Of a stretch of DNA of 64,000 nt, positions 1 to 8,103 are shown piece by piece. The translations under genes were made by a program, and so were the position numbers. Numbering within the stretch: position 1 is the stretch's first letter; each line of letters starts with the position of its first letter. The DNA is from JBFWVD01 sp050246915 (GTDB lineage: Bacteria > Actinomycetota > Acidimicrobiia > Acidimicrobiales > Ilumatobacteraceae): assembly GCA_050246915.1 (NCBI GenBank), contig JBFWVD010000007.1, positions 27,829-91,828 of the forward strand, given 5' to 3'. The notes beneath the pieces are model-generated. The model made no database searches and was not told the origin of the DNA. It saw only the letters and a program-made list of their open reading frames with translations.

Positions 1-1
1 C

Positions 2-568
2 CACACCGCCATCCGCCTCGAGAGCCAGCGACTGGGTTCGCTCGTCGATGATCTGTTCGAGTTGTCGAGGATCGAGAGCGGCACGAGGTCCCCGGACACC
101 ACGCTGGTCGGTGTCGATGAGCTCATTGCCGAGGTGACCGAATCGAGTCAGCCTGCTGCCGCAGCCGTGGGCATCAACCTCGTGTGCATGTTCGGCGTGG
201 GTGCCGATCGCGATTCCAGTGGACTGGTGCCGGCCGCTGACCTGCGGCGGGTGCTGCACAACCTGCTCGACAATGCCATCCGCCACACCCGCACCGGGGG
301 CTCGGTGGTCGTCGACGGCGAGGTGGTGAACGGCGTGTTGACGCTGTCGGTCACCGACGAATGCGGCGGCATCCCCAATGACGACCTACCACGAGTGTTC
401 GAAGTGGCGTTCCGCGGTGATGCGGCGCGAAGCCGCGACGCCCGCGGCGGCGGACTCGGACTCGCGATCGCCAAGGGATTGGTGGAATCGCGCCATGGCC
501 ACATCGACGTGGCCAATCGCGGCAAGGGCTGCCGCTTCACCCTCTCGGTGCCGGTGGTGAAGTCGTGA
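2..568 (+). CDS. Sensor histidine kinase, C-terminal part (5' end outside window)
   Basis: The open frame runs in from the left edge, so the sensor region and probably the phospho-acceptor His lie outside. The visible start (LGSLVDDLFELSRIESG) is the end of a HisKA dimerisation helix. The HATPase_c domain follows: N box (HNLLDNAIRHT), G1 box (VTDECGGIP), F box (VFEVAFRG) and G2 box (GGGLGLAIAKGLVE). It would autophosphorylate and pass phosphate to a response regulator, whose gene is not in view. The TTG at 62 is an internal codon, not a start. Family is certain; the signal sensed is unknown. Confidence 0.9.
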   Translation, partial: HTAIRLESQRLGSLVDDLFELSRIESGTRSPDTTLVGVDELIAEVTESSQPAAAAVGINLVCMFGVGADRDSSGLVPAADLRRVLHNLLDNAIRHTRTGGSVVVDGEVVNGVLTLSVTDECGGIPNDDLPRVFEVAFRGDAARSRDARGGGLGLAIAKGLVESRHGHIDVANRGKGCRFTLSVPVVKS

Positions 569-611
569 ACCGGCCAGATCGGTGCCCCCATGAGCTGTAC
601 ACAGTGAGGAC

Positions 612-2198
612 GTGACCACCATGACGCCCGAAACGTCGCAACATCCCCGCAGGCCTTCGCTCGCGGCAGCCGTGCTCGGCGTCGTGAGCGCGGGCCTCGC
701 CCTCGGGATCACCGAGTTGGTGAGCGGTTTGGGTGGGGAAGGAAAGCCGACGGTCATCACTGCGGTGGGGAGCCGGTTCATCGATCGCTTCGCCGGCTCG
801 CTCAAGGACTTCGCCGTGTCGGTCTTCGGCACCAACGACAAGCCCGCGCTCATCGTCGGCATCGTCATCACGACGCTGTTGCTCGGGGCGGTCGCTGGAC
901 TGGTGGAGCTGCGGCGCTCGTGGGGCGGGGCTGTCGTGGTCGCCGTGTTCGCCGTCGTCGGACTGCTCGCTTCGTTCGCCGATCCGCTGGGTTCCAAGGC
1001 GCTCATGACCTTTGCCGTTCTGCTGGCCAGCACCGTCGCGGCGATCGCTCTGCACGTGTCCGTAGGTAGGATCCGGCCGTCAATGCTGATTGACGCGAGC
1101 CCCGAGCGGGTTCCTCCGCAGGACATGCGTATCAAGACGCCTGATCGCCGCCAGTTCCTGCGGGCCGCTGGCCTCATCGGGACAGCGGGCGCGGCAACTG
1201 CGGTGGCGGGGCGTGGCTTGCGATCTGCTGTCGGCGCTCCATCGGGTGACAACGTCGTGCTTCCCGCTCCGGTCTCGACGACGGGCACCGTGGTGGCGGG
1301 AGAACCGCTGACGGTTGCCGGCATCAGCCCGTATGTGACGCCGACCGAGGACTTCTACCGCATCGACACCGCACTCGTGGTGCCCCGCCCCGATGTGTCG
1401 AAGTGGAAGCTGTCGTTCAAGGGGCTGGTCGAGAATCCGTACTCGATCACCTACGACGAGATCCTGGCCATGGACCAGGTGGAAGTGCCCGTCACGATCT
1501 CCTGCGTATCCAATGAGGTGGGCGGCGATCTGGTCGGGAACGCGACATGGAGTGGTGTGCCGCTGCGGTTGCTGTTGGATCGAGCCGGGGTGCGCCCGGA
1601 GGCCACGCAGATCGTCGGGCGATCGATCGATGACTTCACCGCCGGGTTCCCGACCAGTGCACTTGCGGATGATCGAACAGCGCTGTTGGCCGTTGGGATG
1701 AACGGTGCACCGCTGACGGCCGATCATGGCTTCCCGGCGCGGTTGATCATTGCCGGCCTCTACGGATACGTGTCGGCGACCAAGTGGCTCAAGGAGATCG
1801 AGCTCACCACGTGGGAGCAGTTCGACGGCTACTGGATCCCGCGTGGCTGGGACAAGGAAGGCCCTGTCCTCACCCAGTCGCGTATCGATGTGCCGGCGAA
1901 CGGCATCATGAAGGTCGGTCCCAACCCCATCGCCGGCGTTGCTTGGGCGCCGACCCGTGGCATTTCCAAGGTCGAGGTCAGCATCGACGACGGTCCGTGG
2001 ATGGAAGCGAAGTTGGGTTCGGTGGCATCGGACGAGACCTGGGTGCAGTGGATGTATGTCTGGGACGCGGTGCAGGGTGATCATCGAGCGCGAGTGCGTG
2101 CTACCGATGGCGACGGGGTCGTCCAGACGTCGGTCGAGCATCGTCCCGGCCCCAATGGGGCCACCGGGTATCACTCGAAGAAGCTCCTCGTGAGCTGA
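612..2198 (+). CDS. Membrane-anchored molybdopterin-dependent oxidoreductase (sulfite oxidase family)
   Basis: 528 residues with a GTG start. Four hydrophobic helices occupy roughly residues 17-38, 78-98, 105-123 and 130-150. A twin-arginine-like motif (DRRQFLRAAG, about 178-187) precedes a fifth hydrophobic stretch. The sulfite-oxidase-type Mo-cofactor domain follows, with the cofactor-ligand Cys in TISCVSNEVGG at residue 298. A C-terminal Mo-co dimerisation-like Ig domain begins near GVAWAPTRGISKVEV. The family oxidises sulfite or reduces oxidised substrates. No haem or quinone partner is adjacent, so substrate and electron partner are unknown. The enzyme domain is probably extracytoplasmic and tethered. 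The internal position of the Tat-like motif is unusual. Confidence 0.9.
   Translation: MTTMTPETSQHPRRPSLAAAVLGVVSAGLALGITELVSGLGGEGKPTVITAVGSRFIDRFAGSLKDFAVSVFGTNDKPALIVGIVITTLLLGAVAGLVELRRSWGGAVVVAVFAVVGLLASFADPLGSKALMTFAVLLASTVAAIALHVSVGRIRPSMLIDASPERVPPQDMRIKTPDRRQFLRAAGLIGTAGAATAVAGRGLRSAVGAPSGDNVVLPAPVSTTGTVVAGEPLTVAGISPYVTPTEDFYRIDTALVVPRPDVSKWKLSFKGLVENPYSITYDEILAMDQVEVPVTISCVSNEVGGDLVGNATWSGVPLRLLLDRAGVRPEATQIVGRSIDDFTAGFPTSALADDRTALLAVGMNGAPLTADHGFPARLIIAGLYGYVSATKWLKEIELTTWEQFDGYWIPRGWDKEGPVLTQSRIDVPANGIMKVGPNPIAGVAWAPTRGISKVEVSIDDGPWMEAKLGSVASDETWVQWMYVWDAVQGDHRARVRATDGDGVVQTSVEHRPGPNGATGYHSKKLLVS
1079..1094. repeat. GTCAAT-N4-ATTGAC palindrome (dispersed motif, site 1)
   Basis: Perfect palindrome GTCAATGCTGATTGAC inside the oxidoreductase gene. 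It is one of seven sites with both full half-sites; see the finding on the dispersed motif. Confidence 0.6.
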
Positions 2199-2263
2199 AC
2201 GTCAACTCGAGTTGCGGTGCCGGTGCCTGTGCCTGTTCTCGTGTCTTCGGCGTGGCGGCGCAG

Positions 2264-2566
2264 TCAGAACTGATGGCTGTCGTCGGGTCTGTCGTCCTCG
2301 CCGAGGACCACATCCCAGCGGTCGAGGCAGTCGCGGCATCGGTAGGCGACCACGTCGCCGACGTACCAATGCCCATCGTCACGGGCGAAGGTGAGTCGAT
2401 GGCACGGTCCACCACAATCGACGCACATCAGCGACTCAGGCGGAGCCATGACCTCGGCTCCGAGTGCTTCGAACTCGTCATGCGTCGACCGCTCCACCCC
2501 CCGAGCATGCCAGGTGGCAACATCATTGCGTGCGCGTCGTGGCCGGATCAGCGAGAGGACGGACAT
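2264..2566 (-). CDS. Small zinc-ribbon protein, unknown function
   Basis: 100 residues with a CVDCGG ... YRCRDC pair (two CxxC) typical of a zinc ribbon, so it probably binds one zinc. I do not recognise the family beyond that. The ATG at 2566 has a GAAGG-like ribosome site but makes the gene overlap the divergent rsmD by 37 bp. A GTG at 2497 would avoid the overlap and is the alternative start. It is convergent with the upstream oxidoreductase. Confidence 0.6.
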   Translation of the reverse strand: MSVLSLIRPRRARNDVATWHARGVERSTHDEFEALGAEVMAPPESLMCVDCGGPCHRLTFARDDGHWYVGDVVAYRCRDCLDRWDVVLGEDDRPDDSHQF

Positions 2567-3084
2567 TGGTCGCGCCTTCGGGCAGTACCACCCGACCCAC
2601 AGGCGACAAGGTGCGCCAGGCCATGTTCAACTCGCTGGAGTCGTTCGACCTGATCGATGGTGCCCGACTGCTCGATCTGTTCGCCGGGTCCGGCGCGCTC
2701 GGCATCGAGGGCCTCAGTCGCGGGGCGGCGCACTGCACGTTCGTCGAACCAGACCGGAGCGCTCGTGTCTGCCTCGAGAAGAACCTCACCACTGTTGCCG
2801 GCTCGTTGGGCAAGGTCTCGACGATGGTCGTGACCAGCTCTGCCGAACGGTTCCTCGACGCCAATCGGGAGCGCTTCGACGTGGCGCTGCTCGATCCGCC
2901 GTACGCTTTCGAGGGATGGGACGAGTTGCTCGATCGACTCCCGTCTGATGTCGCCGTGATCGAGAGCAACCGCCCGGTCACCGTGCGTGCCGGCTGGGAA
3001 ATCCTGCGTGAGAAGTCCTACGGCGGTACCGTGGTCGTCTTCGCGGGGAGGAAACACCCGAACGCCGATCCAACTCCGGAGTGA
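2530..3084 (+). CDS. rsmD: 16S rRNA (guanine-966-N2)-methyltransferase RsmD
   Basis: 184 residues from the GTG at 2530. This start is chosen because the family begins with the VRVVAGSARGR element. SAM-binding motif LLDLFAGSGALGIEGLSRGA and catalytic motif LLDPPYAF (N/DPPY type) are both present. The enzyme methylates G966 of 16S rRNA in the 30S subunit. It overlaps coaD by 4 bp (GTGA), so translational coupling is likely; the rsmD-coaD pairing is widespread. Confidence 0.93.
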   Translation: MRVVAGSARGRTLVAPSGSTTRPTGDKVRQAMFNSLESFDLIDGARLLDLFAGSGALGIEGLSRGAAHCTFVEPDRSARVCLEKNLTTVAGSLGKVSTMVVTSSAERFLDANRERFDVALLDPPYAFEGWDELLDRLPSDVAVIESNRPVTVRAGWEILREKSYGGTVVVFAGRKHPNADPTPE

Positions 3085-3569
3085 ACACGATGACCAGAGT
3101 GCTCTATCCCGGGTCCTTCGACCCGCTCCACAACGGGCACGTGGAGATCATCGAGATCGCCGCGCAGTTGTTCGACGAGGTCGTCGTGGCGGCCATGCGC
3201 AACCCTCAGAAGGCGGAAGCGTCGTTCGGCCTCGATGATCGTCAGGCCATGATCGTGGAGTCGCTGGCACACCTCCCCAACGTCGAGGTCATCATGTTCT
3301 CGGGCCTGGTGGTCGATCTGGCCCGGGACCAGAACGTCGATCTCATCGTGAAAGGCCTGCGTTCGGTCGCCGACTTCGAGAGCGAGATGCAGATGGCACA
3401 GATGAACCATGCTGTCGCCGGCGTGCACACCATCTTCCTCCCGACCGCTTCGGCGCACTCGTTCGTGGCGTCGAAGTACATCCGCGACATCGCGAGGTTC
3501 GGTCGGGACGTCTCCCATCTCGTGCCGCCTCCGGTCGCAGCTCGTTTGAAGGAGCGTTACCAACCATGA
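3081..3569 (+). CDS. coaD: Phosphopantetheine adenylyltransferase
   Basis: 162 residues, normal family length. It makes dephospho-CoA from 4'-phosphopantetheine and ATP, the penultimate step of CoA synthesis. The nucleotidyltransferase signature is visible: YPGSFDPLHNGH, with HNGH as the (T/H)xGH motif. VKGLRSVADFESEMQMA forms part of the substrate pocket. The GTG at 3081 overlaps the rsmD stop; an ATG at 3090 is the alternative. CoA supply fits the many CoA-using genes nearby. Confidence 0.96.
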   Translation: MNTMTRVLYPGSFDPLHNGHVEIIEIAAQLFDEVVVAAMRNPQKAEASFGLDDRQAMIVESLAHLPNVEVIMFSGLVVDLARDQNVDLIVKGLRSVADFESEMQMAQMNHAVAGVHTIFLPTASAHSFVASKYIRDIARFGRDVSHLVPPPVAARLKERYQP

Positions 3570-4186
3570 GCGACATGTCGAGCGGTGACGGTGGCGAGCG
3601 CTCAGAACGGCCAGAGCGTCCGGAGCGACCACGAGAGGTGAACATCACCGACTCCGAGGTTCTGTTGCGTCGGGCGCATGACACCATCGCCACGGCGCGC
3701 ACCATCCCGCTCTCCTCGTCACCGATGATCAACCGCGACGAGATCCTCGAGTTGCTCGAGGAGGCCAACAAGCGTCTGCCCGAAGAGCTGCGTCAGGCCC
3801 GATGGTTGCTCAAGGAGCGCAGCGAGTTCCTCGCCAAGACCCGGCGCGAGGCCGATGACATCCTCGACGCAGCCCGTGCCCAAGCCGAGCGGATGGTGCA
3901 ACGCACCGAGGTGGTGCGCGCGGCGGAGCAGCGGGCCCGGCAGGTGCTCGAATCCGCCGAGGCCGAGTCACGTCGCATGAAGCGCGAGACCGAGGATTAC
4001 TGCGACCGCCATCTCGCCCGATTCGAGATCGTCCTCGACAAGGTGGCCAAGACCGTTGCGCAAGGACGCGAGCGATTGAACGCCACCGACCCGAACGCAG
4101 CCACCAGCCTCACCAGCGCGGCACCTCCCGAGCTCGAGGAGACCAACGCCGATGGCACCCCGCTGTTCGATCAAGACCTGACCTGA
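3566..4186 (+). CDS. DivIVA-like coiled-coil septation protein (SepIVA-like)
   Basis: 206 residues. A charged, low-complexity N-terminus (ERSERPERPERPRE) leads into a long alpha-helical, Glu/Arg/Ala-rich coiled coil (about residues 50-165) and an acidic tail. Position between coaD and the DUF177 gene matches M. tuberculosis Rv2927c (SepIVA), a DivIVA-type protein that acts at the septum and growth zone. The assignment rests on synteny plus coiled-coil composition, not on a strong motif. It overlaps coaD by 4 bp, consistent with an operon. Confidence 0.75.
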   Translation: MSDMSSGDGGERSERPERPERPREVNITDSEVLLRRAHDTIATARTIPLSSSPMINRDEILELLEEANKRLPEELRQARWLLKERSEFLAKTRREADDILDAARAQAERMVQRTEVVRAAEQRARQVLESAEAESRRMKRETEDYCDRHLARFEIVLDKVAKTVAQGRERLNATDPNAATSLTSAAPPELEETNADGTPLFDQDLT

Positions 4187-4223
4187 AGCTTCCCTGAACC
4201 TGACGTTCGAGAGACCACCCCAG

Positions 4224-4742
4224 ATGTCCCGTAATCCGCTCATCGTGAACGTCCTCGACCTGGTGCGCCAGCCCGCCCACAAGCGGTCCGTGGACGTCGA
4301 CATCTCCGTCGAGGAGCTCGGCGTGGTCGACGCACGACTGCGGCCGTCGGACATCGTCGAGGTGCGGATCCTGCTCGACTCGTTGACCGATGGCATCGCG
4401 ATATCGGGTGAGGTCCGTGTGCCATGGGCGGGGGAGTGCCGGCGCTGCCTCGAGCCCATCGAGCGGATGGATGTCTCGCAGATCCAAGAGATCGCGGCGG
4501 TTCGTCCCACCGACGAGGACATGCTGCCGATCGTCGGTGATCAACTCGACCTCGAGCCGATCGTGCGCGAAGCGGTGCTGCTCGACCTCCCGTTGGCGCC
4601 GCTGTGCCGGCCCGATTGCCTCGGCTTGTGCCCGGTGTGCGGGACCGATCGCAACGAGGGTGACTGCGGCCATGACGACCGACCCGTCGACCCGCGCTGG
4701 GCGGCGCTGGGGGACCTGTTCCCCCCTCCCAGCCCCTCCTGA
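4224..4742 (+). CDS. DUF177 (YceD family) protein
   Basis: 172 residues. C-terminal cysteine pattern CRPDCLGLCPVCG ... DCG and the upstream CRRCLEP are characteristic of YceD/DUF177, which is almost always encoded next to rpmF. The family is linked to 23S rRNA and 50S maturation, but the exact activity is not settled. It is followed by rpmF after 83 bp holding a promoter-like element. Confidence 0.92.
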   Translation: MSRNPLIVNVLDLVRQPAHKRSVDVDISVEELGVVDARLRPSDIVEVRILLDSLTDGIAISGEVRVPWAGECRRCLEPIERMDVSQIQEIAAVRPTDEDMLPIVGDQLDLEPIVREAVLLDLPLAPLCRPDCLGLCPVCGTDRNEGDCGHDDRPVDPRWAALGDLFPPPSPS

Positions 4743-4789
4743 TCGGGGCTGGCTGACCCGGCGGTTGGCGGTATGGGGCGCCGGGTGGT

Positions 4790-4795
4790 TAACCT
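4790..4795 (+). promoter_or_regulatory. Putative -10 element (TAACCT) for rpmF
   Basis: TAACCT lies 30 nt before the rpmF start codon. Similar TAnnnT hexamers precede other starts here (acpP, smc, ftsY, ffh, DUF2469, secA, ftsE). No convincing -35 was seen. Confidence 0.4.
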
Positions 4796-4825
4796 CTAAC
4801 GGCTCCCACGAGAGGAACGTTCGCG

Positions 4826-5005
4826 ATGGCCGTCCCCAAGAAGAAGAAGTCGAAGATGAAGACCCGCAGCCACCGGGCTGCGGCATGGAAGCTCGGGGCC
4901 CCGTCTCGCAGCGTGTGCCCCCGTTGTGGCGCCGCCAAGCTCCCGCACGTCGTGTGCCGCGCCTGCGGTTGGTACAAGGGCCGTCAGGCCGTCGACGTCG
5001 ACTGA
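4826..5005 (+). CDS. rpmF: 50S ribosomal protein L32
   Basis: 59 residues, beginning MAVPKKKKSKMKTRSHRAA. A four-cysteine zinc ribbon (CPRCGAAKLPHVVCRACG) makes this the zinc-binding C+ form of L32. A GAGAGGAA ribosome site is just upstream. It lies between DUF177 and plsX, the common rpmF-plsX arrangement. Confidence 0.97.
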   Translation: MAVPKKKKSKMKTRSHRAAAWKLGAPSRSVCPRCGAAKLPHVVCRACGWYKGRQAVDVD

Positions 5006-5077
5006 CCCACTCGAGGCCCACCTCGGTTTGCCTGATGGCAACCGGTGGCCTCGGCGTCAGTCGGTAGGGGGCCGATC

Positions 5078-6136
5078 ATGATGCTGCCGATCGCACTCGA
5101 TGCAATGGGGGGCGACAAGGCCCCCGGAGAGATCGTGGCCGGTGCCCGCCGAGCCCATGAGCTCTACGGAATCCCGGTCATCCTCGTCGGTCGTCCCGAC
5201 GAGATCGGCGACCCCGGTCCCCTGGAGGTCTTCCCGGCCTCCGAGGTCATCGCCATGGACGCCGAGCCCGGCGCTTCCGTGCGGCGGATGAAGGACTCAT
5301 CACTGGTGCGGTGCGCGGAACTGGTGCGTGACGGCAAGGCATCGGCCATGGTCTCAGCCGGCAACACCGGCGCCACGATGGCCAGCGCGTTGCTGCGCAT
5401 GGGCCGCATCAAGGGCGTCAACCGGCCGGCTGTGGCCACACCGATCCCAGTTCCTGGCGGTACGCCCACGACATTGCTCGATGCCGGGGCCAACAGCGAG
5501 TGCCAGCCCGAGTGGCTGGTGCAGTTCGCTCAGATGGGCGCGGCCTATGCCCGAGCCCGCTTCGGCATCGCCGAGCCGAAGGTGGGGCTGCTGTCCATCG
5601 GCGAGGAGGCCGGCAAGGGCAACACGTTGGTGAAGGAGACCTACGGGTTGCTCACCACCGCGAGCGGCATCAACTTCATCGGCAACGTCGAAGGTCGCGA
5701 CGTCATGACCGACGCGGCCGACGTCATCGTCACCGATGGCTTCACCGGGAACGTCGTGCTCAAGACGCTCGAAGGTGGCATGAAGACCCTCGTGAAAGCC
5801 CTGTTCGCAGCCTTCACTTCCACCCCGGAGTACCAAGCGGCCACCGACATCTTGATGCCGGCGCTGCTCCCGCTGTACGCCACGCTCGACTCCGAGAACG
5901 TCGGCGGGGCGCTGCTCCTCGGCGTCGATGGTGTCTGCATCATCAGTCACGGATCGTCATCGGCGACGGCCATCGAAAACGCGCTTCGCACCGCCGCTGA
6001 CATGGTCACCGCAGATCTCGTCGGCAAGCTCACGGCTGCGGTGGCAGCGCCCGGGGCGCCAGCGCCCGAGGCGCGGGCAGCCGAGACCACAGCAGCCGAG
6101 ACCACAGCAGCCGAGAGCACGGCCCCGGCGACCTGA
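5078..6136 (+). CDS. plsX: Phosphate acyltransferase PlsX
   Basis: 352 residues. It converts acyl-ACP to acyl-phosphate, feeding PlsY in phospholipid synthesis. The start MMLPIALDAMGGDKAPGE is characteristic, and TAGGGGG just upstream acts as the ribosome site; a GTG at 5045 is disfavoured. The family core ends near AADMVTADLVGKL. After it comes a 30-residue Ala/Thr/Glu tail (AAETTAAETTAAES) encoded by a 15-bp tandem repeat, absent from typical PlsX. Confidence 0.96.
   Translation: MMLPIALDAMGGDKAPGEIVAGARRAHELYGIPVILVGRPDEIGDPGPLEVFPASEVIAMDAEPGASVRRMKDSSLVRCAELVRDGKASAMVSAGNTGATMASALLRMGRIKGVNRPAVATPIPVPGGTPTTLLDAGANSECQPEWLVQFAQMGAAYARARFGIAEPKVGLLSIGEEAGKGNTLVKETYGLLTTASGINFIGNVEGRDVMTDAADVIVTDGFTGNVVLKTLEGGMKTLVKALFAAFTSTPEYQAATDILMPALLPLYATLDSENVGGALLLGVDGVCIISHGSSSATAIENALRTAADMVTADLVGKLTAAVAAPGAPAPEARAAETTAAETTAAESTAPAT
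6077..6116 (+). repeat. 15-bp tandem repeat at the 3' end of plsX
   Basis: Two full and one partial copy of a 15-bp unit starting GCAGCCGAGACCACA, in frame, giving AAETT repeats just before the plsX stop. One of six short tandem repeats at gene ends in this window. Confidence 0.85.
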
Positions 6137-6174
6137 AACCGGTCCATCGCCGTTCGTCGATCGTTGATCGATGG

Positions 6175-6196
6175 ACTGTCGCCGCACCGCGACAGT
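6175..6196. promoter_or_regulatory. Inverted repeat abutting the acpP -10 (candidate operator)
   Basis: Perfect 8-bp arms ACTGTCGC and GCGACAGT around a 6-nt centre, ending one base before TAACCT. It fills the -35/-10 spacer, so a bound repressor would block acpP. It could also be a plsX transcript terminator, though no T-run follows. Confidence 0.55.
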
Positions 6197-6202
6197 TAAC
6201 CT
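6197..6202 (+). promoter_or_regulatory. Putative -10 element (TAACCT) for acpP
   Basis: The hexamer ends 7 nt before the GTG at 6210, which would put the transcript start at or next to that codon (leaderless). Confidence 0.5.
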
Positions 6203-6209
6203 TTGCGTC

Positions 6210-6500
6210 GTGCCCGCTGAAACTCATGTACAGCAGAACCCCATGAGCCGCCTTGAGGTCTTCGAGCTGGTCCGAGATCGTCTCGCCGACATCCTCGAGA
6301 TCGAGGCCGACACGATCTCCGAAGGGCAGAGCTTCGCTGACGATCTCGAGGCCGATTCGTTGGCTCTCATCGAGTTGGTCGAGGCTCTCGAAGAGGAGCT
6401 GGCCGAGCGCTCGGTGGGTTTCCGCATCGACGACGAAGACCTGGCCGATCTGAAAACCGTCCGGGACGCGGTCGATTACGTCCATTCCCGGGTCGGCTGA
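6210..6500 (+). CDS. acpP: Acyl carrier protein
   Basis: 96 residues from GTG 6210; 85 if ATG 6243 is used. The phosphopantetheine attachment motif is EADSLALIELVEALEEEL, with Ser in DSL. It carries growing acyl chains in fatty-acid synthesis and donates them to PlsX, encoded just upstream. GTG 6210 is preferred because a -10-like hexamer lies 7 nt upstream and ATG 6243 has no ribosome site. The gene order plsX-acpP-rnc is classical. The VGFRIDDEDLADLKTV segment is longer than in the E. coli protein. Confidence 0.93.
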   Translation: MPAETHVQQNPMSRLEVFELVRDRLADILEIEADTISEGQSFADDLEADSLALIELVEALEEELAERSVGFRIDDEDLADLKTVRDAVDYVHSRVG

Positions 6501-6522
6501 GGCCGACCGGAGCGACCTGGCG

Positions 6523-7236
6523 ATGGACGATCGACCAGACCACGAAGCAGGGCTCACCGCGCTCGAACAGCGTCTCGGCTACTCCTTTGCCGATCCTGCC
6601 CTGCTGGGACGAGCGGTGCAGCATCGCTCGTGGTGCGCGGAGCATCCCGGCTCGTTGTCGAACGAACGGCTCGAGTTCCTGGGCGATGCTGTCCTCGGCT
6701 GGATGGTGGCCGAGATCGTGTACCAACTCGACGGGGAGTTGTCCGAAGGCCATCTCACCGATCTCCGCAAGGCCGTGGTGAACGCCACCGCTCTGGCCGA
6801 GATAGCGCGGGAGTTGGGCATCGGCAAGGCGGTTGCACTCGGTAAGGGCGAGGCCGCCGCTGGAGGGCGCGACAAGACATCGATCCTGGCCGATGCGTTA
6901 GAAGCGGTCATCGGCGCGGTGTACCTCGATGGCGGTGCTGAAGCGGTCGATGGTGTGTTCTCGTCGCTGCTCGAGTCGCGCATCGCCGCGGCGTTGGGCA
7001 CCCTCGGTCGTCTCGACCACAAGACGCAACTGCAAGAGATCGCGGCATCGAAATACGACGCAGTGCCGCTGTACGAGATCACCGAAGCCGGGCCCGATCA
7101 CGCCAAGGTCTTCTTCGCATCGGTGTCGATCAATGGTGAGCCCTTCGGCGAGGGTGAAGGCCGATCGAAGAAGGCCGCCGAGCAAGCGGCGGCCGAATCT
7201 GCGCTCGAAGCGCTCCAGACCCCCGATCCTGATTGA
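6523..7236 (+). CDS. rnc: Ribonuclease III
   Basis: 237 residues. The catalytic domain has the signature NERLEFLGDAVLGWM (metal-binding Glu/Asp) and DALEAVIGAVYLDGG. The double-stranded-RNA-binding domain spans about residues 160-232 (HKTQLQEIAASKY ... GRSKKAAEQAAAESAL). It cleaves rRNA precursors and structured RNAs. It is 22 bp after acpP and 12 bp before mutM, in the conserved rnc-mutM-smc order. Confidence 0.97.
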   Translation: MDDRPDHEAGLTALEQRLGYSFADPALLGRAVQHRSWCAEHPGSLSNERLEFLGDAVLGWMVAEIVYQLDGELSEGHLTDLRKAVVNATALAEIARELGIGKAVALGKGEAAAGGRDKTSILADALEAVIGAVYLDGGAEAVDGVFSSLLESRIAAALGTLGRLDHKTQLQEIAASKYDAVPLYEITEAGPDHAKVFFASVSINGEPFGEGEGRSKKAAEQAAAESALEALQTPDPD

Positions 7237-7248
7237 CGTCAACGGGTC

Positions 7249-8076
7249 GTGCCTGAGCTGCCCGAGGTCGAGACGGTTCGCCGCGATCTCGCGGAGCATG
7301 TCGTCGGGCGCACCATCGTGTCGGCTCGCGTCCACGGCGCACGCACCGTTCGTCGGCACAACCCCGAGATGCTGTGTGACGCGATGTCGGCGTGCACGAT
7401 CATCGGGGCGCGGCGTCGGGGCAAGTACCTCGTCGTCGATCTCGCCGAGGAACGTTCGATGGTCGTGCATCTGCGCATGAGCGGGCAACTGCGACTCCAT
7501 CGCGATGAGCCCGACGCGCCGCACACCCACGCGTGGTTCGATCTCGATGACGGCTCGCAACTGCGCTTCATCGATCCGCGGACCTTCGGTGAGCTCTTCG
7601 TGTGTCCGACGAGCGAGGTGCTCGATGCACCGGGCCTGTGCACCCTCGGTCCCGACGCCCACGACGCGCTGCCGTCGTTGCCGCAGTTGGCCGCCACGCT
7701 CGGTGGGCGATGCTTGGCGCTCAAGGGATTCCTGCTTCGGCAAGATCTCCTCGCCGGCATCGGCAACATCTACTCCGACGAGATCTGCGCCCGCGCCCGG
7801 TTGCGCCACGACCGGCGCACCGACTCGCTGTCACGAGGCGAGATCCGCCGGCTGCACGGCGCCATCGGCACGGTCCTCGACGCCGCCATCGAACATCGCG
7901 GCTCGTCGCTCAGCGACGCCCAGTACGTCGATCTGTTCGGACGGACCGGCCATTACCAGGCATTGCACGAGGTGTACGCGCGCGAAGGGGAACCGTGCTC
8001 GCGCTGTGGGCGACCCATCGTGCGGACCGCGTTCGCACAACGCAGCACCTTCGGGTGCCCTCGGTGCCAGAGGTGA
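7249..8076 (+). CDS. mutM: Formamidopyrimidine-DNA glycosylase (MutM/Fpg)
   Basis: 275 residues, GTG start. The N-terminal PELPEVETVRRDL gives the catalytic Pro (after Met removal) and Glu. RRGKYLVVDL has the conserved Lys, and GIGNIYSDEICARA is the H2TH region. A C-terminal zinc finger reads CSRCGRPIV ... CPRCQ. It excises 8-oxoguanine and formamidopyrimidines and nicks the abasic site. Confidence 0.97.
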   Translation: MPELPEVETVRRDLAEHVVGRTIVSARVHGARTVRRHNPEMLCDAMSACTIIGARRRGKYLVVDLAEERSMVVHLRMSGQLRLHRDEPDAPHTHAWFDLDDGSQLRFIDPRTFGELFVCPTSEVLDAPGLCTLGPDAHDALPSLPQLAATLGGRCLALKGFLLRQDLLAGIGNIYSDEICARARLRHDRRTDSLSRGEIRRLHGAIGTVLDAAIEHRGSSLSDAQYVDLFGRTGHYQALHEVYAREGEPCSRCGRPIVRTAFAQRSTFGCPRCQR

Positions 8077-8086
8077 TCGCGAGGGC

Positions 8087-8092
8087 TAGGGT
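8087..8092 (+). promoter_or_regulatory. Putative -10 element (TAGGGT) for smc
   Basis: TAGGGT lies 11 nt before the smc ATG, just after the mutM stop; this suggests a very short leader of a few nucleotides. Confidence 0.5.
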
Positions 8093-8103
8093 CGGACCCG
8101 GCC

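Noticed and set aside
5045..5077. Longer start for plsX at GTG 5045
   Set aside because: The extra residues are not PlsX-like, and a ribosome site sits just before ATG 5078.
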